Positions 9,770 through 18,961 of a stretch of DNA of 64,000 bases are shown here, in pieces. Position 1 is the first letter of the stretch. Each line of letters starts with the position of its first letter. This stretch comes from Chloroflexota bacterium (GTDB lineage Bacteria > Chloroflexota > Anaerolineae > Anaerolineales > Anaerolineaceae), in contig JAAYCN010000068.1 in NCBI GenBank assembly GCA_012729755.1, forward strand, positions 1 through 64,000, written 5' to 3'. A program made the position numbers and the translations under genes. The notes under the pieces were generated by a model. That model saw only the letters and a program-made list of their open reading frames with translations, was not told the DNA's origin and did not search any database.

Positions 9770-11175
9770 CCGACAACTCCTATGCCGCTGTAATTGCTCG
9801 AAAGAACGCGATCATGAAGATGTCTGTCGGGCTTGATTTCGATGATTATGTACACAGCCCGATTGCCTTTGATTATGAACGCATGATGGCGGACACCGGT
9901 TATGATATGGACGCAGTGCGTCAGATTCAGGCTGAAACTAAAGTCGGCAATACACCGATGTTTGAGCTGCACAACCTGACAGAAGCCGTCAGACGCATAT
10001 CTGAACCTGGCAAAGGCGCACGCATTTTTCTGAAAGATGAAGCTGCCAACGCGTCTGGCAGTTTTAAGGCTCGCAGGGCTGCGGTGAGCGCGTATGAAGC
10101 CAAACAAAAAGGCTATAAAGGCCTGGTGGCTGCTACCAGCGGAAATTATGGTGCGGCGGTGGCTTCGCAGGCGGTTCAGCGTGGCCTGAAATGTATCGTA
10201 ATTCAAGAGGTTTTTGACTCTCATTTTGTCGGTCAGCCTGAGATCGTTGAAAAAAGCCGCATCTGTGAAGCTTATGGAGCAGAAGTAATTCGCCTTTCGG
10301 TTGGGCCTGAACTGTTTTACATTCACCTGCTGACTCTTGAAGAAACTGGCTTTTTTAACGCCTCGCTATACACGCCGTTTGGGATCAAAGGCATTGAATC
10401 TCTCGGGTATGAGATCGGTACAGACATTAAACAAAAATTTGGCAAAGCCCCAGACGCGGTGGTAATCACACACGCGGGTGGAGGCAACCTGACGGGTACC
10501 GCGCGAGGTTTGTTGGAAGCTGGTTGTGAAAAGACGCGCATCGTCGCCTGTTCGGTTGATTTGAGCGGTCTGCATATGGCTTCTGACCACGATTTTAACA
10601 GAAAGTCTTTCACCACCGGCCATACTGGTTTCGGCATACCATTCGCGACCTGGCCAGATCGCGTAGACGTGCCCAGGAATGCCGCCAGGCCGTTGCGCTA
10701 TATGGATGAATATCAACTGGTAACGCAGGGCGAGGTGTTTTATATCACGGAGCTGTTAACGAAACTGGAAGGCATCGAGCGCGGGCCGGCTGGAAACACC
10801 AGTCTGACCGCGGCGGTGACACTTGCCAGACAAATGGATGAAGACCAAATCGTTGTGGTTCAGGAAACTGAATATACTGGCGCTGGCAAACACCATAACA
10901 GTCAGCTGAGTTTTGCCAGAGATAATGGGATTGATGTTAAACGGGGTGATCCGAGCGGAAATATTCCTGGAAAAACGATTGTGATCCCCGAACATATCAG
11001 CCAGGTAAGGGGAAAAGTGCAGGATATGGAACGCCTGCGCCATTCCTATCTGAAAAATGCTGCCAAACAAAAACCTGCTGCGGAATGGGACGAGGTTGAC
11101 ATTCAATTTTTGGCGGATGACATCAAAATGTGTCCAACTTGGGTGAAGAATCAACTATCCAAGTTGAGCAATTAA
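9766..11175 (+). CDS. ortB: 2-amino-4-ketopentanoate thiolase beta subunit (PLP fold)
   Basis: PLP-lyase fold motifs ANASGSFKARRAAVSAYEAK, AATSGNYGAAVASQA, HAGGGNLTGTARG; ATGA overlap with ortA. Confidence 0.9.
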   Translation: MTDNSYAAVIARKNAIMKMSVGLDFDDYVHSPIAFDYERMMADTGYDMDAVRQIQAETKVGNTPMFELHNLTEAVRRISEPGKGARIFLKDEAANASGSFKARRAAVSAYEAKQKGYKGLVAATSGNYGAAVASQAVQRGLKCIVIQEVFDSHFVGQPEIVEKSRICEAYGAEVIRLSVGPELFYIHLLTLEETGFFNASLYTPFGIKGIESLGYEIGTDIKQKFGKAPDAVVITHAGGGNLTGTARGLLEAGCEKTRIVACSVDLSGLHMASDHDFNRKSFTTGHTGFGIPFATWPDRVDVPRNAARPLRYMDEYQLVTQGEVFYITELLTKLEGIERGPAGNTSLTAAVTLARQMDEDQIVVVQETEYTGAGKHHNSQLSFARDNGIDVKRGDPSGNIPGKTIVIPEHISQVRGKVQDMERLRHSYLKNAAKQKPAAEWDEVDIQFLADDIKMCPTWVKNQLSKLSN

Positions 11176-11189
11176 ACAGAGGGAGAAGA

Positions 11190-11555
11190 ATGACAGACGA
11201 TAGATTTAAAAAATTTGAAGAGAGGCACGCGCGGCTGAAGGAGTTAAGTGACGCCGAATTAAAAGCGCGCTTCTGGGAATTATGTGACCAAGTGGTAACA
11301 CCGATCGCTGAACTGGCGCGCACCCACACTTCGCCATCAATCGAGCGCTCTGTGCTGCTGCGGATGGGTATTGACAGTCAATCCGCCTTGGGTGTGGTCA
11401 ATCACATTCATCAAGCCGGGCTCTTAGGCAAGGGAGCTGGTCATGTTCTGTTGAAGTTGGCTGACAAGCATCAGGTTGATGTGGTGAAAGCCGCCGCCAT
11501 GGTGCTCGAAGATAAAGAGGTTCTGCAAGGCTTATTTGGGGAGGTAGCGGCATGA
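11190..11555 (+). CDS. oraS: D-ornithine 4,5-aminomutase S subunit
   Basis: RMTDDRFKKFEERHARLKELSDAELKARFWELCDQVVTPIAELARTHTSPSIERSVLLRMGIDS; start ATG 11190 after GGGAGAAG. Confidence 0.9.
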   Translation: MTDDRFKKFEERHARLKELSDAELKARFWELCDQVVTPIAELARTHTSPSIERSVLLRMGIDSQSALGVVNHIHQAGLLGKGAGHVLLKLADKHQVDVVKAAAMVLEDKEVLQGLFGEVAA

Positions 11556-13762
11556 GCGATCAGAAGCATCTTGACCCCAACAAGAAACTTGATATTGAGG
11601 AGCTGCTGGAGAATCTCGAAGATTATCATCCAACGCGAAAAGGGTGGGTTTGGCGTAAAAAGCCCGCTGGTGGTGTGGACATGGGACCTTTCCACTACCG
11701 CAACATGTCCGAACCGCTCAAAAACAGCCTTGGTCTGCCCGCCGCAAAGTATTTCGACCATATCGACCCACAGCCAGAATGTGTGGTAACGACCGAAATC
11801 GCTTCTGGCCGATTTGAAGATGACATTCGGCGCATGCGCATGGCCGCCTGGCATGGGGCTGACCATATCATGGTTATTCGCCACACCGGCCAGAGCCATA
11901 TTGACGGCATGATGGAAGGCACTCCTGAAGGTGTGGGCGGCGTGCCAATCACGCGCAAGCAAATCCGCGCTTCGCGCAAGGCGCTTGATATGATCGAAGA
12001 GGAAGTTGGCCGTGAGATTAATTTTCACAGCTATGTTTCCGGTGTGGCAGGGCCAGAAGTTGCCGTCTTGTTTGCGGAGGAAGGTATCAATGGCGCCCAT
12101 CAGGACCCGCAATATAACGTGTTGTATCGCAATATCAACATGTATCGTTCTTTCGTGGACGCTGCGGAAGCCAAAAAGGTGATGACTTCGGCTGGGATCT
12201 TCCAGATTGATGGCGCGCACAACGCCAATGCTACGGCCAAAGCGGGTTGGCTGGTCATGCCCGAATTACTCGTTCAGCATGGTATTAACTGCGCCTATTC
12301 GCTTAAAGCTGGTATGCCCAAGGAGCTTATCGGTCTTTCGACCGTGCCGCCTAATTCACCGCCGGCCCCCAAGCTCTGGTACGACTTGCCATATGCGGTA
12401 GCGTTGCGCGATTTCTTCTCTGACTTTAAGATGCGTGCGCAACAGAATACACGCTATATTGAATCTGATATCGAAGAAGCGATTCGCACGCATACTATCG
12501 ACACGTTAATCTCAATGTTGACAAGCGCTGACCTGCAAAGCACGATTACGCCTGATGAAGGCCGCAACGTGCCCTGGCATTACAACAATATTCGCGGTGT
12601 TCAGACGGTCAAACAGGTTTGGTCCGGTCTGGACGGTATCAAGGAACTGGTCAGCCTCAAGATGGATGGCCCACTGGGTGAAATGTCCCGGGATATTCGC
12701 GAGCGCGCTGTGGCTTTTCTGGAAGAGATTATTGAGGTTGGCGGTTACTTTGCTGCGGTTGAAAAGGGCTTTTTCGTGGACAGCGCAAAATATCCGGAAC
12801 GTAATGGCGATGGTATCGCCCGCGATGGTCAAGGTGGTGTTGGTGCGGACAGTATCGTGCCGCGTGACCCTGATTATTACGCGCCAGTTTGCGCCCATTA
12901 TGGTGAAAACCATCTGCCTGAAGGTGTGGAACATGCCTGCGACCCAATCGGGGGCTGCACGCTCTGCCGACCTGAGAAGATCGCCTATATTGATGAGTTG
13001 GATACCGAGGACTCTGTTGCCAAACGGCTTGAAAAGACCTGGCCTTATCGTAAGGGCGATCTGATCAGGCCCGAAGTTGAATGGGCGGGCGATGGGACTA
13101 TTCTGTTGCAGATGATGATCCCTGAGAATGAGGATTACGCCCGTGAAGCTGCCTTACAGATGGCATTAAAGATGGGTTTATCCGATCCGCAGGTAATCAA
13201 TCTGATGGTTCTGCATCCAGCTGAAGGCTGTTTCGTGGAAGTGAAAGGCAATGTGACCTTCGACATTGACCGCAGGACCCTCAAAATTCCTGCCAAGGTG
13301 GAACTGTTGCCGGAAGATGAGATCCGTGAGATCGTCAAACGGATTGGTCTTAAAGTTGTCGCCGGAACGGTTGGCGAGGACGAGCACAGTGTTGGCCTCA
13401 GGGAAATTCTGGATATCAAACATGGCGGCATTGAAAAATATGGCGTTAAGTACACTTATCTTGGAACCTCGGTGCCGGTGAGCAAGCTGGTTGACGCTGC
13501 CATTGAAACAGGCGCGCACGCTATTTTGATTTCGACCATTATCAGCCACAACGATGTGCACCGCACTCAGATGCGCAAGTTGGCTGAGCTGACGCGTGAA
13601 AAAGGTATTCGGGATCGGGTAATCCTGATTGCTGGAGGCACTCAGGTAAACCCGGACATGGCCGCAGAGACCGGCATTGATGCTACCTTTGGCCGAGGAA
13701 CCAAAGGCATTCATGTTGTCGATGCGATTGTGAAGATACTGAAAGCTCGCGGGTTAGCTTAG
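11552..13762 (+). CDS. oraE: D-ornithine 4,5-aminomutase E subunit (AdoCbl/PLP)
   Basis: 736 aa; B12-binding DxHxxG present (VGEDEHSVGLREIL); ERNGDGIARDGQGGVGADSIVPRDPDYYAPVCAHYG; ATGA overlap with oraS. Confidence 0.93.
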   Translation: MSDQKHLDPNKKLDIEELLENLEDYHPTRKGWVWRKKPAGGVDMGPFHYRNMSEPLKNSLGLPAAKYFDHIDPQPECVVTTEIASGRFEDDIRRMRMAAWHGADHIMVIRHTGQSHIDGMMEGTPEGVGGVPITRKQIRASRKALDMIEEEVGREINFHSYVSGVAGPEVAVLFAEEGINGAHQDPQYNVLYRNINMYRSFVDAAEAKKVMTSAGIFQIDGAHNANATAKAGWLVMPELLVQHGINCAYSLKAGMPKELIGLSTVPPNSPPAPKLWYDLPYAVALRDFFSDFKMRAQQNTRYIESDIEEAIRTHTIDTLISMLTSADLQSTITPDEGRNVPWHYNNIRGVQTVKQVWSGLDGIKELVSLKMDGPLGEMSRDIRERAVAFLEEIIEVGGYFAAVEKGFFVDSAKYPERNGDGIARDGQGGVGADSIVPRDPDYYAPVCAHYGENHLPEGVEHACDPIGGCTLCRPEKIAYIDELDTEDSVAKRLEKTWPYRKGDLIRPEVEWAGDGTILLQMMIPENEDYAREAALQMALKMGLSDPQVINLMVLHPAEGCFVEVKGNVTFDIDRRTLKIPAKVELLPEDEIREIVKRIGLKVVAGTVGEDEHSVGLREILDIKHGGIEKYGVKYTYLGTSVPVSKLVDAAIETGAHAILISTIISHNDVHRTQMRKLAELTREKGIRDRVILIAGGTQVNPDMAAETGIDATFGRGTKGIHVVDAIVKILKARGLA

Positions 13763-13769
13763 GTTATTC

Positions 13770-15110
13770 ATGGATATCCTGACCATTGAAGTTGGCTCGA
13801 CGATTACCAAAGCCAATGCTTTTCGGCTGTTGGCGGAGGGAAGGTTTGAACCTTTCGCGCAAGGGTTTGCCACTACGACTGTTTCTGAAGGTGATGTGGC
13901 GGTTGGTGTGGAAAACGCTCTGAAGGACCTCGAAGCGCGGTCAGGAATAAAGTTAAACGATCCGGAAATTCATCTGAACAGTTCCGCTGCCGGCGGCTTG
14001 CGCATGACCGTGCATGGGCTGACATATAACATGACCGCCAGGGCTGCCCGCGAGGCAGCCCTGGGCGCTGGCGCGATTATCAAAAAAGTGACCGCGGGTG
14101 AGCTGGAAAAGTCTGATCTCGACGAAATCGGGCAAATTCACCCCAATATCATTTTGTTGGCGGGTGGCGTTGATTTTGGCGAAAAGCGGATCGTGCTGCA
14201 AAACGCTGAAAAACTCGCCGCGATGAGTTTGGGTACCCCTGTTATTTATGCTGGCAATTCTGCCTTACGCGCTCAGGTTCAGGAAATATTTTCTAAATGT
14301 TCGTCGCAAGTGCTGCTGGCTGACAATGTATTTCCGGATGTGGATGTGCTTAATATCGAGCCGGTGCGCTATCTGATCTATGAAGTGTTTAATCAGCATA
14401 TCGTTCATGCCCCTGGCATGGCCAGACTGAGTGAACTTACTCAGGCTCAAATTCTGCCCACCCCAGGAGCCGTTTTGAGAGCGGCTGAATTATTTGAAGA
14501 AGCGTTGGGGGATGTTTTGGTGATTGATGTGGGTGGCGCGACAACGGACGTGCATAGCGTAACTGAAGGCAGTAAAGAGTGGCTGATGAGGTTAGTTGAT
14601 CCGGAGCCGCACACCAAACGCACCGTAGAAGGCGACTTGGGCGTTTTTGTGAATGCTGCGAATATCATCGCTCTTTGTAAGGACAACGATTGGCGCGACC
14701 GCATGGAGAATTTGAGAGCGATGCCTGCCAATGAACAGGAAATCAGTCTGACCCATTATCTGGCCGAACGCGCTGTGGAAACAGCCATTCGACGGCACGC
14801 GGGTGTGATCACTGACCTCTATACGCCCTCTGGCAAACGTCAGATCGTCAAAGGCAAGGATTTAACCGCAGTCAAGTGGGTGGTCGGCACTGGCGGCGCG
14901 CTGACGCGCATTCCGGGCGGAAAACAGATTCTGCAATCGATTTGTAAGGGCGCCGGCAAATATTTATTGCCTTCGCCAGATGCTGAAATATTGATCGATC
15001 GCGACTATCGTTTCTCTGCGCTTGGAACCCTGGCGAGTACTTATCCGGATGAAGTTCGGCAGACAATGGCGCACATGGTAGCAAGCCGACAGTTCGACCA
15101 GGAGAAATGA
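13770..15110 (+). CDS. MutL/GlmL-family protein, probable reactivase for the B12-dependent aminomutase
   Basis: Actin-like ATPase motifs DILTIEVGSTITKANAF, VLVIDVGGATTDVHSV, WVVGTGGALTRIPGGKQIL; encoded next to oraE. Confidence 0.88.
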   Translation: MDILTIEVGSTITKANAFRLLAEGRFEPFAQGFATTTVSEGDVAVGVENALKDLEARSGIKLNDPEIHLNSSAAGGLRMTVHGLTYNMTARAAREAALGAGAIIKKVTAGELEKSDLDEIGQIHPNIILLAGGVDFGEKRIVLQNAEKLAAMSLGTPVIYAGNSALRAQVQEIFSKCSSQVLLADNVFPDVDVLNIEPVRYLIYEVFNQHIVHAPGMARLSELTQAQILPTPGAVLRAAELFEEALGDVLVIDVGGATTDVHSVTEGSKEWLMRLVDPEPHTKRTVEGDLGVFVNAANIIALCKDNDWRDRMENLRAMPANEQEISLTHYLAERAVETAIRRHAGVITDLYTPSGKRQIVKGKDLTAVKWVVGTGGALTRIPGGKQILQSICKGAGKYLLPSPDAEILIDRDYRFSALGTLASTYPDEVRQTMAHMVASRQFDQEK

Positions 15111-15111
15111 A

Positions 15112-16194
15112 ATGTATATCAACACACCAAGATTGGAGATTTACCCCGAACGAATCAGGCAAAACGCGCAGTCTGTGATCGGAATGTGCCGTGAACATGG
15201 CGCCCAGGTGGCGACAGTCTCAAAGGTTTTGTGCGCCGAGCCGGCTGTCGTGCAGGCTTTTATTGATGCCGGCGCGGATATGGTCGCTGATTCTCGAACT
15301 CAAAATTTACGAAAAGTAACCGCTTCACATCCGAGGATCCCAAGATTGCTCTTAAGGCTGCCGGCGTCTGGTCAGGCTGAGGATGTAGTCAACTTCTCTG
15401 ACTTATCGTTAAACTCCTCGGCGATCACGCTCAAGGCCATCAGTGAGGCTGCGACTAAGTTGAGCAAGATCCATAAAGTCATTTTGATGGTTGACCTGGG
15501 AGACTTGCGGGAGGGGGTTTGGCCTGACCGGATTGTTGACTTGGTCAGAGCCGCGGCTGAGATGGAAGGCCTTGAGGTGGTCGGGCTTGGAGCGAACCTG
15601 GCATGTTATGGCGGGGTTATCCCATCAGCCAAGAATATGGAACTGCTGATTAAGTGTCGGGATGCCTGCCGAAAAGCCAGTGGGTTGGCTCTGGATCTGA
15701 TTTCTGGCGGCAACAGCAGCAGCCTGCCGCTGCTGGCCAGCGGAAGAATGCCGAAAGAAATCAATCATTTTCGGATTGGTGAAGCCATTGTGCTTGGCCG
15801 CAATGTATTGGATCGCAGTCCCTGGCAGGGTACCCGTCAGGATACCTTGCGCATAGTCGCTGAAGTGATTGAACTGGAAGAGAAACCTTCGGTGCCGATT
15901 GGGGAGCGGGGACAGGATGCGTTTGGCAACGAACCGGAGTTTGTAGATCGCGGCATTCGCAAGCGGGCCATTCTCAATATTGGCCGTCAGGATGTGGTTG
16001 TTGAAGGGTTGGAACCCGTTGACCCTGGCATCATTGTGTTAGGTGGCAGCAGTGACCACCTGGTTTTGGATGTTAACGACGCCGCGACAGCCCTGAGAAT
16101 TGGTGACGAAGTTGCTTTTTATCCTGGTTATGGGGCGACCCTGGCCGCGGCTACTTCGTCTTTTGTAAACAAGGTTATCATCCCAAACTCATAG
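15112..16194 (+). CDS. orr: Ornithine racemase (PLP-dependent, alanine racemase fold)
   Basis: TPRLEIYPERIRQNAQSVIGMCREHGAQVATVSKVLCAEPAVVQAFIDAG; ISGGNSSSLPLL; position in ora/ort operon. Confidence 0.88.
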   Translation: MYINTPRLEIYPERIRQNAQSVIGMCREHGAQVATVSKVLCAEPAVVQAFIDAGADMVADSRTQNLRKVTASHPRIPRLLLRLPASGQAEDVVNFSDLSLNSSAITLKAISEAATKLSKIHKVILMVDLGDLREGVWPDRIVDLVRAAAEMEGLEVVGLGANLACYGGVIPSAKNMELLIKCRDACRKASGLALDLISGGNSSSLPLLASGRMPKEINHFRIGEAIVLGRNVLDRSPWQGTRQDTLRIVAEVIELEEKPSVPIGERGQDAFGNEPEFVDRGIRKRAILNIGRQDVVVEGLEPVDPGIIVLGGSSDHLVLDVNDAATALRIGDEVAFYPGYGATLAAATSSFVNKVIIPNS

Positions 16195-16208
16195 AAAAGC
16201 GTAAATAA

Positions 16209-17330
16209 ATGCTCTATTCAACACATGTAAAAGTACATCTCAGTCATATTCGCGACAATATGCTGGCGGTTCGCAAAGCGGTCGGCGCCGACCGCAAGAT
16301 TCTCGTCGCGGTTAAAGGCAACGGGTATGGTCATGGAGCGGTGAGAATCGGGAAACTGGCTGAGGAAAATGGGATCGACTGGCTGGGAGTTGCGACAGTG
16401 CCGGAAGGTATCCAGTTGCGCCAGGCTGGGATCGCTCTCCCGATTATGAAGTTCAGCCAGACTTTTCCGGAAGAGATGCTCGCTGCAGTGCAGCACCAAT
16501 TGACGCTGTCTGTCTATGAACAGAATAATGTAAATGTTCTGCAGGATATCTGTACCGCAACCGGTCAAATCGCCAATGTGCACCTCAAAGTGGATACTGG
16601 GATGGGACGGATTGGCGTCGCGCCCGCGGAAGCAGCGCTCTTCGCCGCTTATATCGAAGAAGAATGTCCCAACCTGCATCTGGAGGGCATGTTTACCCAC
16701 TTTCCGGTGAGCGACATCGCCGATCGCACATTTACTTTGCAGCAAATTGAGCTGTTTAAATCAACGATAAACCGTGTCGAGCAGGCTATTAAAAGAAAAA
16801 TTGACATCGTGCACAGCGCAAATTCCGGGGCGGTCTTAGCTTATCCGGAAGCATGGTTTGACATGGTAAGACCCGGGATCATGATATACGGTTATTATCC
16901 TGACGCTCAAACTCCTCATACCATTGATATCAAACCCGGAATAAGCTTCTATACCCGTGTGGGTTTTATGAAACACGTCAAAGCGGGAACGGCAATCAGT
17001 TATGGCCGAACCTGGACAGCGCCGCGGGACACCTGGATTGCCTCTTTGATGGTGGGTTATGCTGATGGTTTTAACAGGTTGTTCTCGAATCGTGGGAGGG
17101 TCTTGATCAAAGGAAAGTCTTATCCGGTTGTCGGTCGAGTTTGCATGGACCAGACAATGGTGGACCTTGGGCCTGAGACGGATGTGGAGATAGGCGATCA
17201 GGTCGTTTTAATAGGCCGCAGTGGTGATGAGGTGATCACCTGCGACGAATGGGCAGAAAAACTCGGCACGATCACTTATGAGGTAACCTGTCAGATTGCC
17301 CCGCGCGTACAGAGATATTACACAGATTGA
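16209..17330 (+). CDS. alr: Alanine racemase family protein
   Basis: PLP-lysine region ILVAVKGNGYGHGAVRIG, HLKVDTGMGRIGV, MVRPGIMIYGYYP, VCMDQTMVDLG. Confidence 0.88.
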   Translation: MLYSTHVKVHLSHIRDNMLAVRKAVGADRKILVAVKGNGYGHGAVRIGKLAEENGIDWLGVATVPEGIQLRQAGIALPIMKFSQTFPEEMLAAVQHQLTLSVYEQNNVNVLQDICTATGQIANVHLKVDTGMGRIGVAPAEAALFAAYIEEECPNLHLEGMFTHFPVSDIADRTFTLQQIELFKSTINRVEQAIKRKIDIVHSANSGAVLAYPEAWFDMVRPGIMIYGYYPDAQTPHTIDIKPGISFYTRVGFMKHVKAGTAISYGRTWTAPRDTWIASLMVGYADGFNRLFSNRGRVLIKGKSYPVVGRVCMDQTMVDLGPETDVEIGDQVVLIGRSGDEVITCDEWAEKLGTITYEVTCQIAPRVQRYYTD

Positions 17331-17349
17331 TAAATTTGCCCTGGAGAAA

Positions 17350-17379
17350 AAAGGAGCTGGTCGATCGACCAGCTCCTTT
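17350..17379 (+). terminator. Rho-independent terminator after alr
   Basis: Perfect palindrome AAAGGAGCTGGTCGA/TCGACCAGCTCCTTT followed by GAGTTTT. Confidence 0.8.
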
Positions 17380-17442
17380 GAGTTTTGAGAGAAAAAGTCG
17401 CGAGGGTTAATCGTCAACCTTTTCAATCACTTTCACGACCTT

Positions 17443-18807
17443 TTAGGCTTCCTTCTTCTTGATGTTGAGCAGGAGGTTCAGCAAAATGCCGAATATGGCT
17501 GCGGTCGCGAGCGCGGGCAGTTCGATGCCGAAGAACGGAATAACGCCGCCAAAGGCATAATGGCCGCCGAGGCCAATGACCATGATGGTGGCGATAACAG
17601 CGATATTCTTGGCTGAGAACATGTCAACACCCTTGTCGATCATGATGGCGATACCCTGGGCGGCGATAGCGCCGAACAGGTAGATTTCAAGACCACCGAT
17701 GACGGGCAGAGGGATGGCATAGATCGCTTTCACCAAGGGGGTGAAGCAGGCGATAATCATGGCGATGATTGCGGCCGCGATCAGCACAGGCACGGAGAAT
17801 ACCTTAGTGATTGCCATGGTGCTGATGTTCTCACCGTAGTTGGTGCCCGCGGGTCCACCCACGAAACCGGCAACAATGTCGCCGATACCGTCGCCGATCA
17901 GGTTGCTGCCCAAGCGATTGGCGATGTCGTATTTCTTTTCGGTGCCAATTTTCTTGGCGAGATCGTTGACATAGACATCCAGCTGATAGATATGGGCGGT
18001 TGATTCGGGGATGGTCGCGAGAGCCACAGGCATAATCGCGAAAGCCGCCGGCCAGTAAATTTTTGGAATGGTAAAGTGCGGCAGGGCGAACAAGCCTTGA
18101 TGGGCGACTGTCTCAGGCAGCTGGCGGAAGAGGTTGACTTTTGTGGTTGCCAAGATGATGCCGGCAACGAGAGCGCCAACCACCATACCCAGGAAGAGCG
18201 GCAACTGTGACCAGAAGCCCTTCAGATAAACCGAGAACAAAATGGTTGAAAGCAGGGTGGCCAGCGAGACGATCCAAGGCAGGTTATTTATGATGCCCGG
18301 GCCAGCTTCCGCGGGGGCTGCATCGGCGAGGGCGTTACCAGCCAGAGTGAGGCCGATGATCATGGCGATTGGGCCGGTAATGGTAGCAGGCAGGATTTTT
18401 TCGATTACCTCACGGCCAACCTTGTTTACGATCAAACCTGCGGCAATGGAGACCAAACCGGACATCACGATACCGAAGGTGGCGATTGAGATTTTCTCAT
18501 CCAGCGGCAGGTTGGCCAGACCTTCGGAGGCTAACAGGCCAAAAATCGCTGCGATATAAGAGAAGCTTGATCCGTAATACAGAGGGATTTTGCCTTTGGT
18601 GACCAGAATGAAACATAGAGTTGCAAAACCACTGGCGAAAATAGTTGTTGAAATATGAAAACCAGTAATTAATGCGACTGCGATAGTAGCAGGGAACATG
18701 ACGATAACCTGCTGGATGGCGTAAAGCAGCAGCTTCCAAAAGGGCGGTTGCTCGTCAGGAAGGTAGCCAATTTTGCTGTCAGTTTTTGTAAACCAAGCCA
18801 TTATCAA
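17443..18807 (-). CDS. NCS2-family nucleobase (uracil/xanthine) permease
   Basis: 454-aa polytopic; KIPLYYGSSFSYIAAI, GFVGGPAGTNYGENISTMAITKVFS, PLPVIGGLEIYLFGAIAAQGI. Confidence 0.9.
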   Translation of the reverse strand: MIMAWFTKTDSKIGYLPDEQPPFWKLLLYAIQQVIVMFPATIAVALITGFHISTTIFASGFATLCFILVTKGKIPLYYGSSFSYIAAIFGLLASEGLANLPLDEKISIATFGIVMSGLVSIAAGLIVNKVGREVIEKILPATITGPIAMIIGLTLAGNALADAAPAEAGPGIINNLPWIVSLATLLSTILFSVYLKGFWSQLPLFLGMVVGALVAGIILATTKVNLFRQLPETVAHQGLFALPHFTIPKIYWPAAFAIMPVALATIPESTAHIYQLDVYVNDLAKKIGTEKKYDIANRLGSNLIGDGIGDIVAGFVGGPAGTNYGENISTMAITKVFSVPVLIAAAIIAMIIACFTPLVKAIYAIPLPVIGGLEIYLFGAIAAQGIAIMIDKGVDMFSAKNIAVIATIMVIGLGGHYAFGGVIPFFGIELPALATAAIFGILLNLLLNIKKKEA

Positions 18808-18961
18808 TCTCCTTTTTAATTAATTTAATAATAGAGTTCGGCAAATAAAATATAACAAATTATCTTGAGTGATCCGCTCCTTTCCTCCCATCGCAAGTCA
18901 AACACCTGTTCTTGATGAGGGATACTGAGTTGCTATTCAGTTTTCTGGTTAGGTTCAAATG

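Noticed and set aside
9700-10326. 208-aa minus-strand ORF
   Set aside because: Antisense to ortB; shadow ORF.
11471-12220. 249-aa minus-strand ORF
   Set aside because: Antisense to oraS/oraE; shadow ORF.
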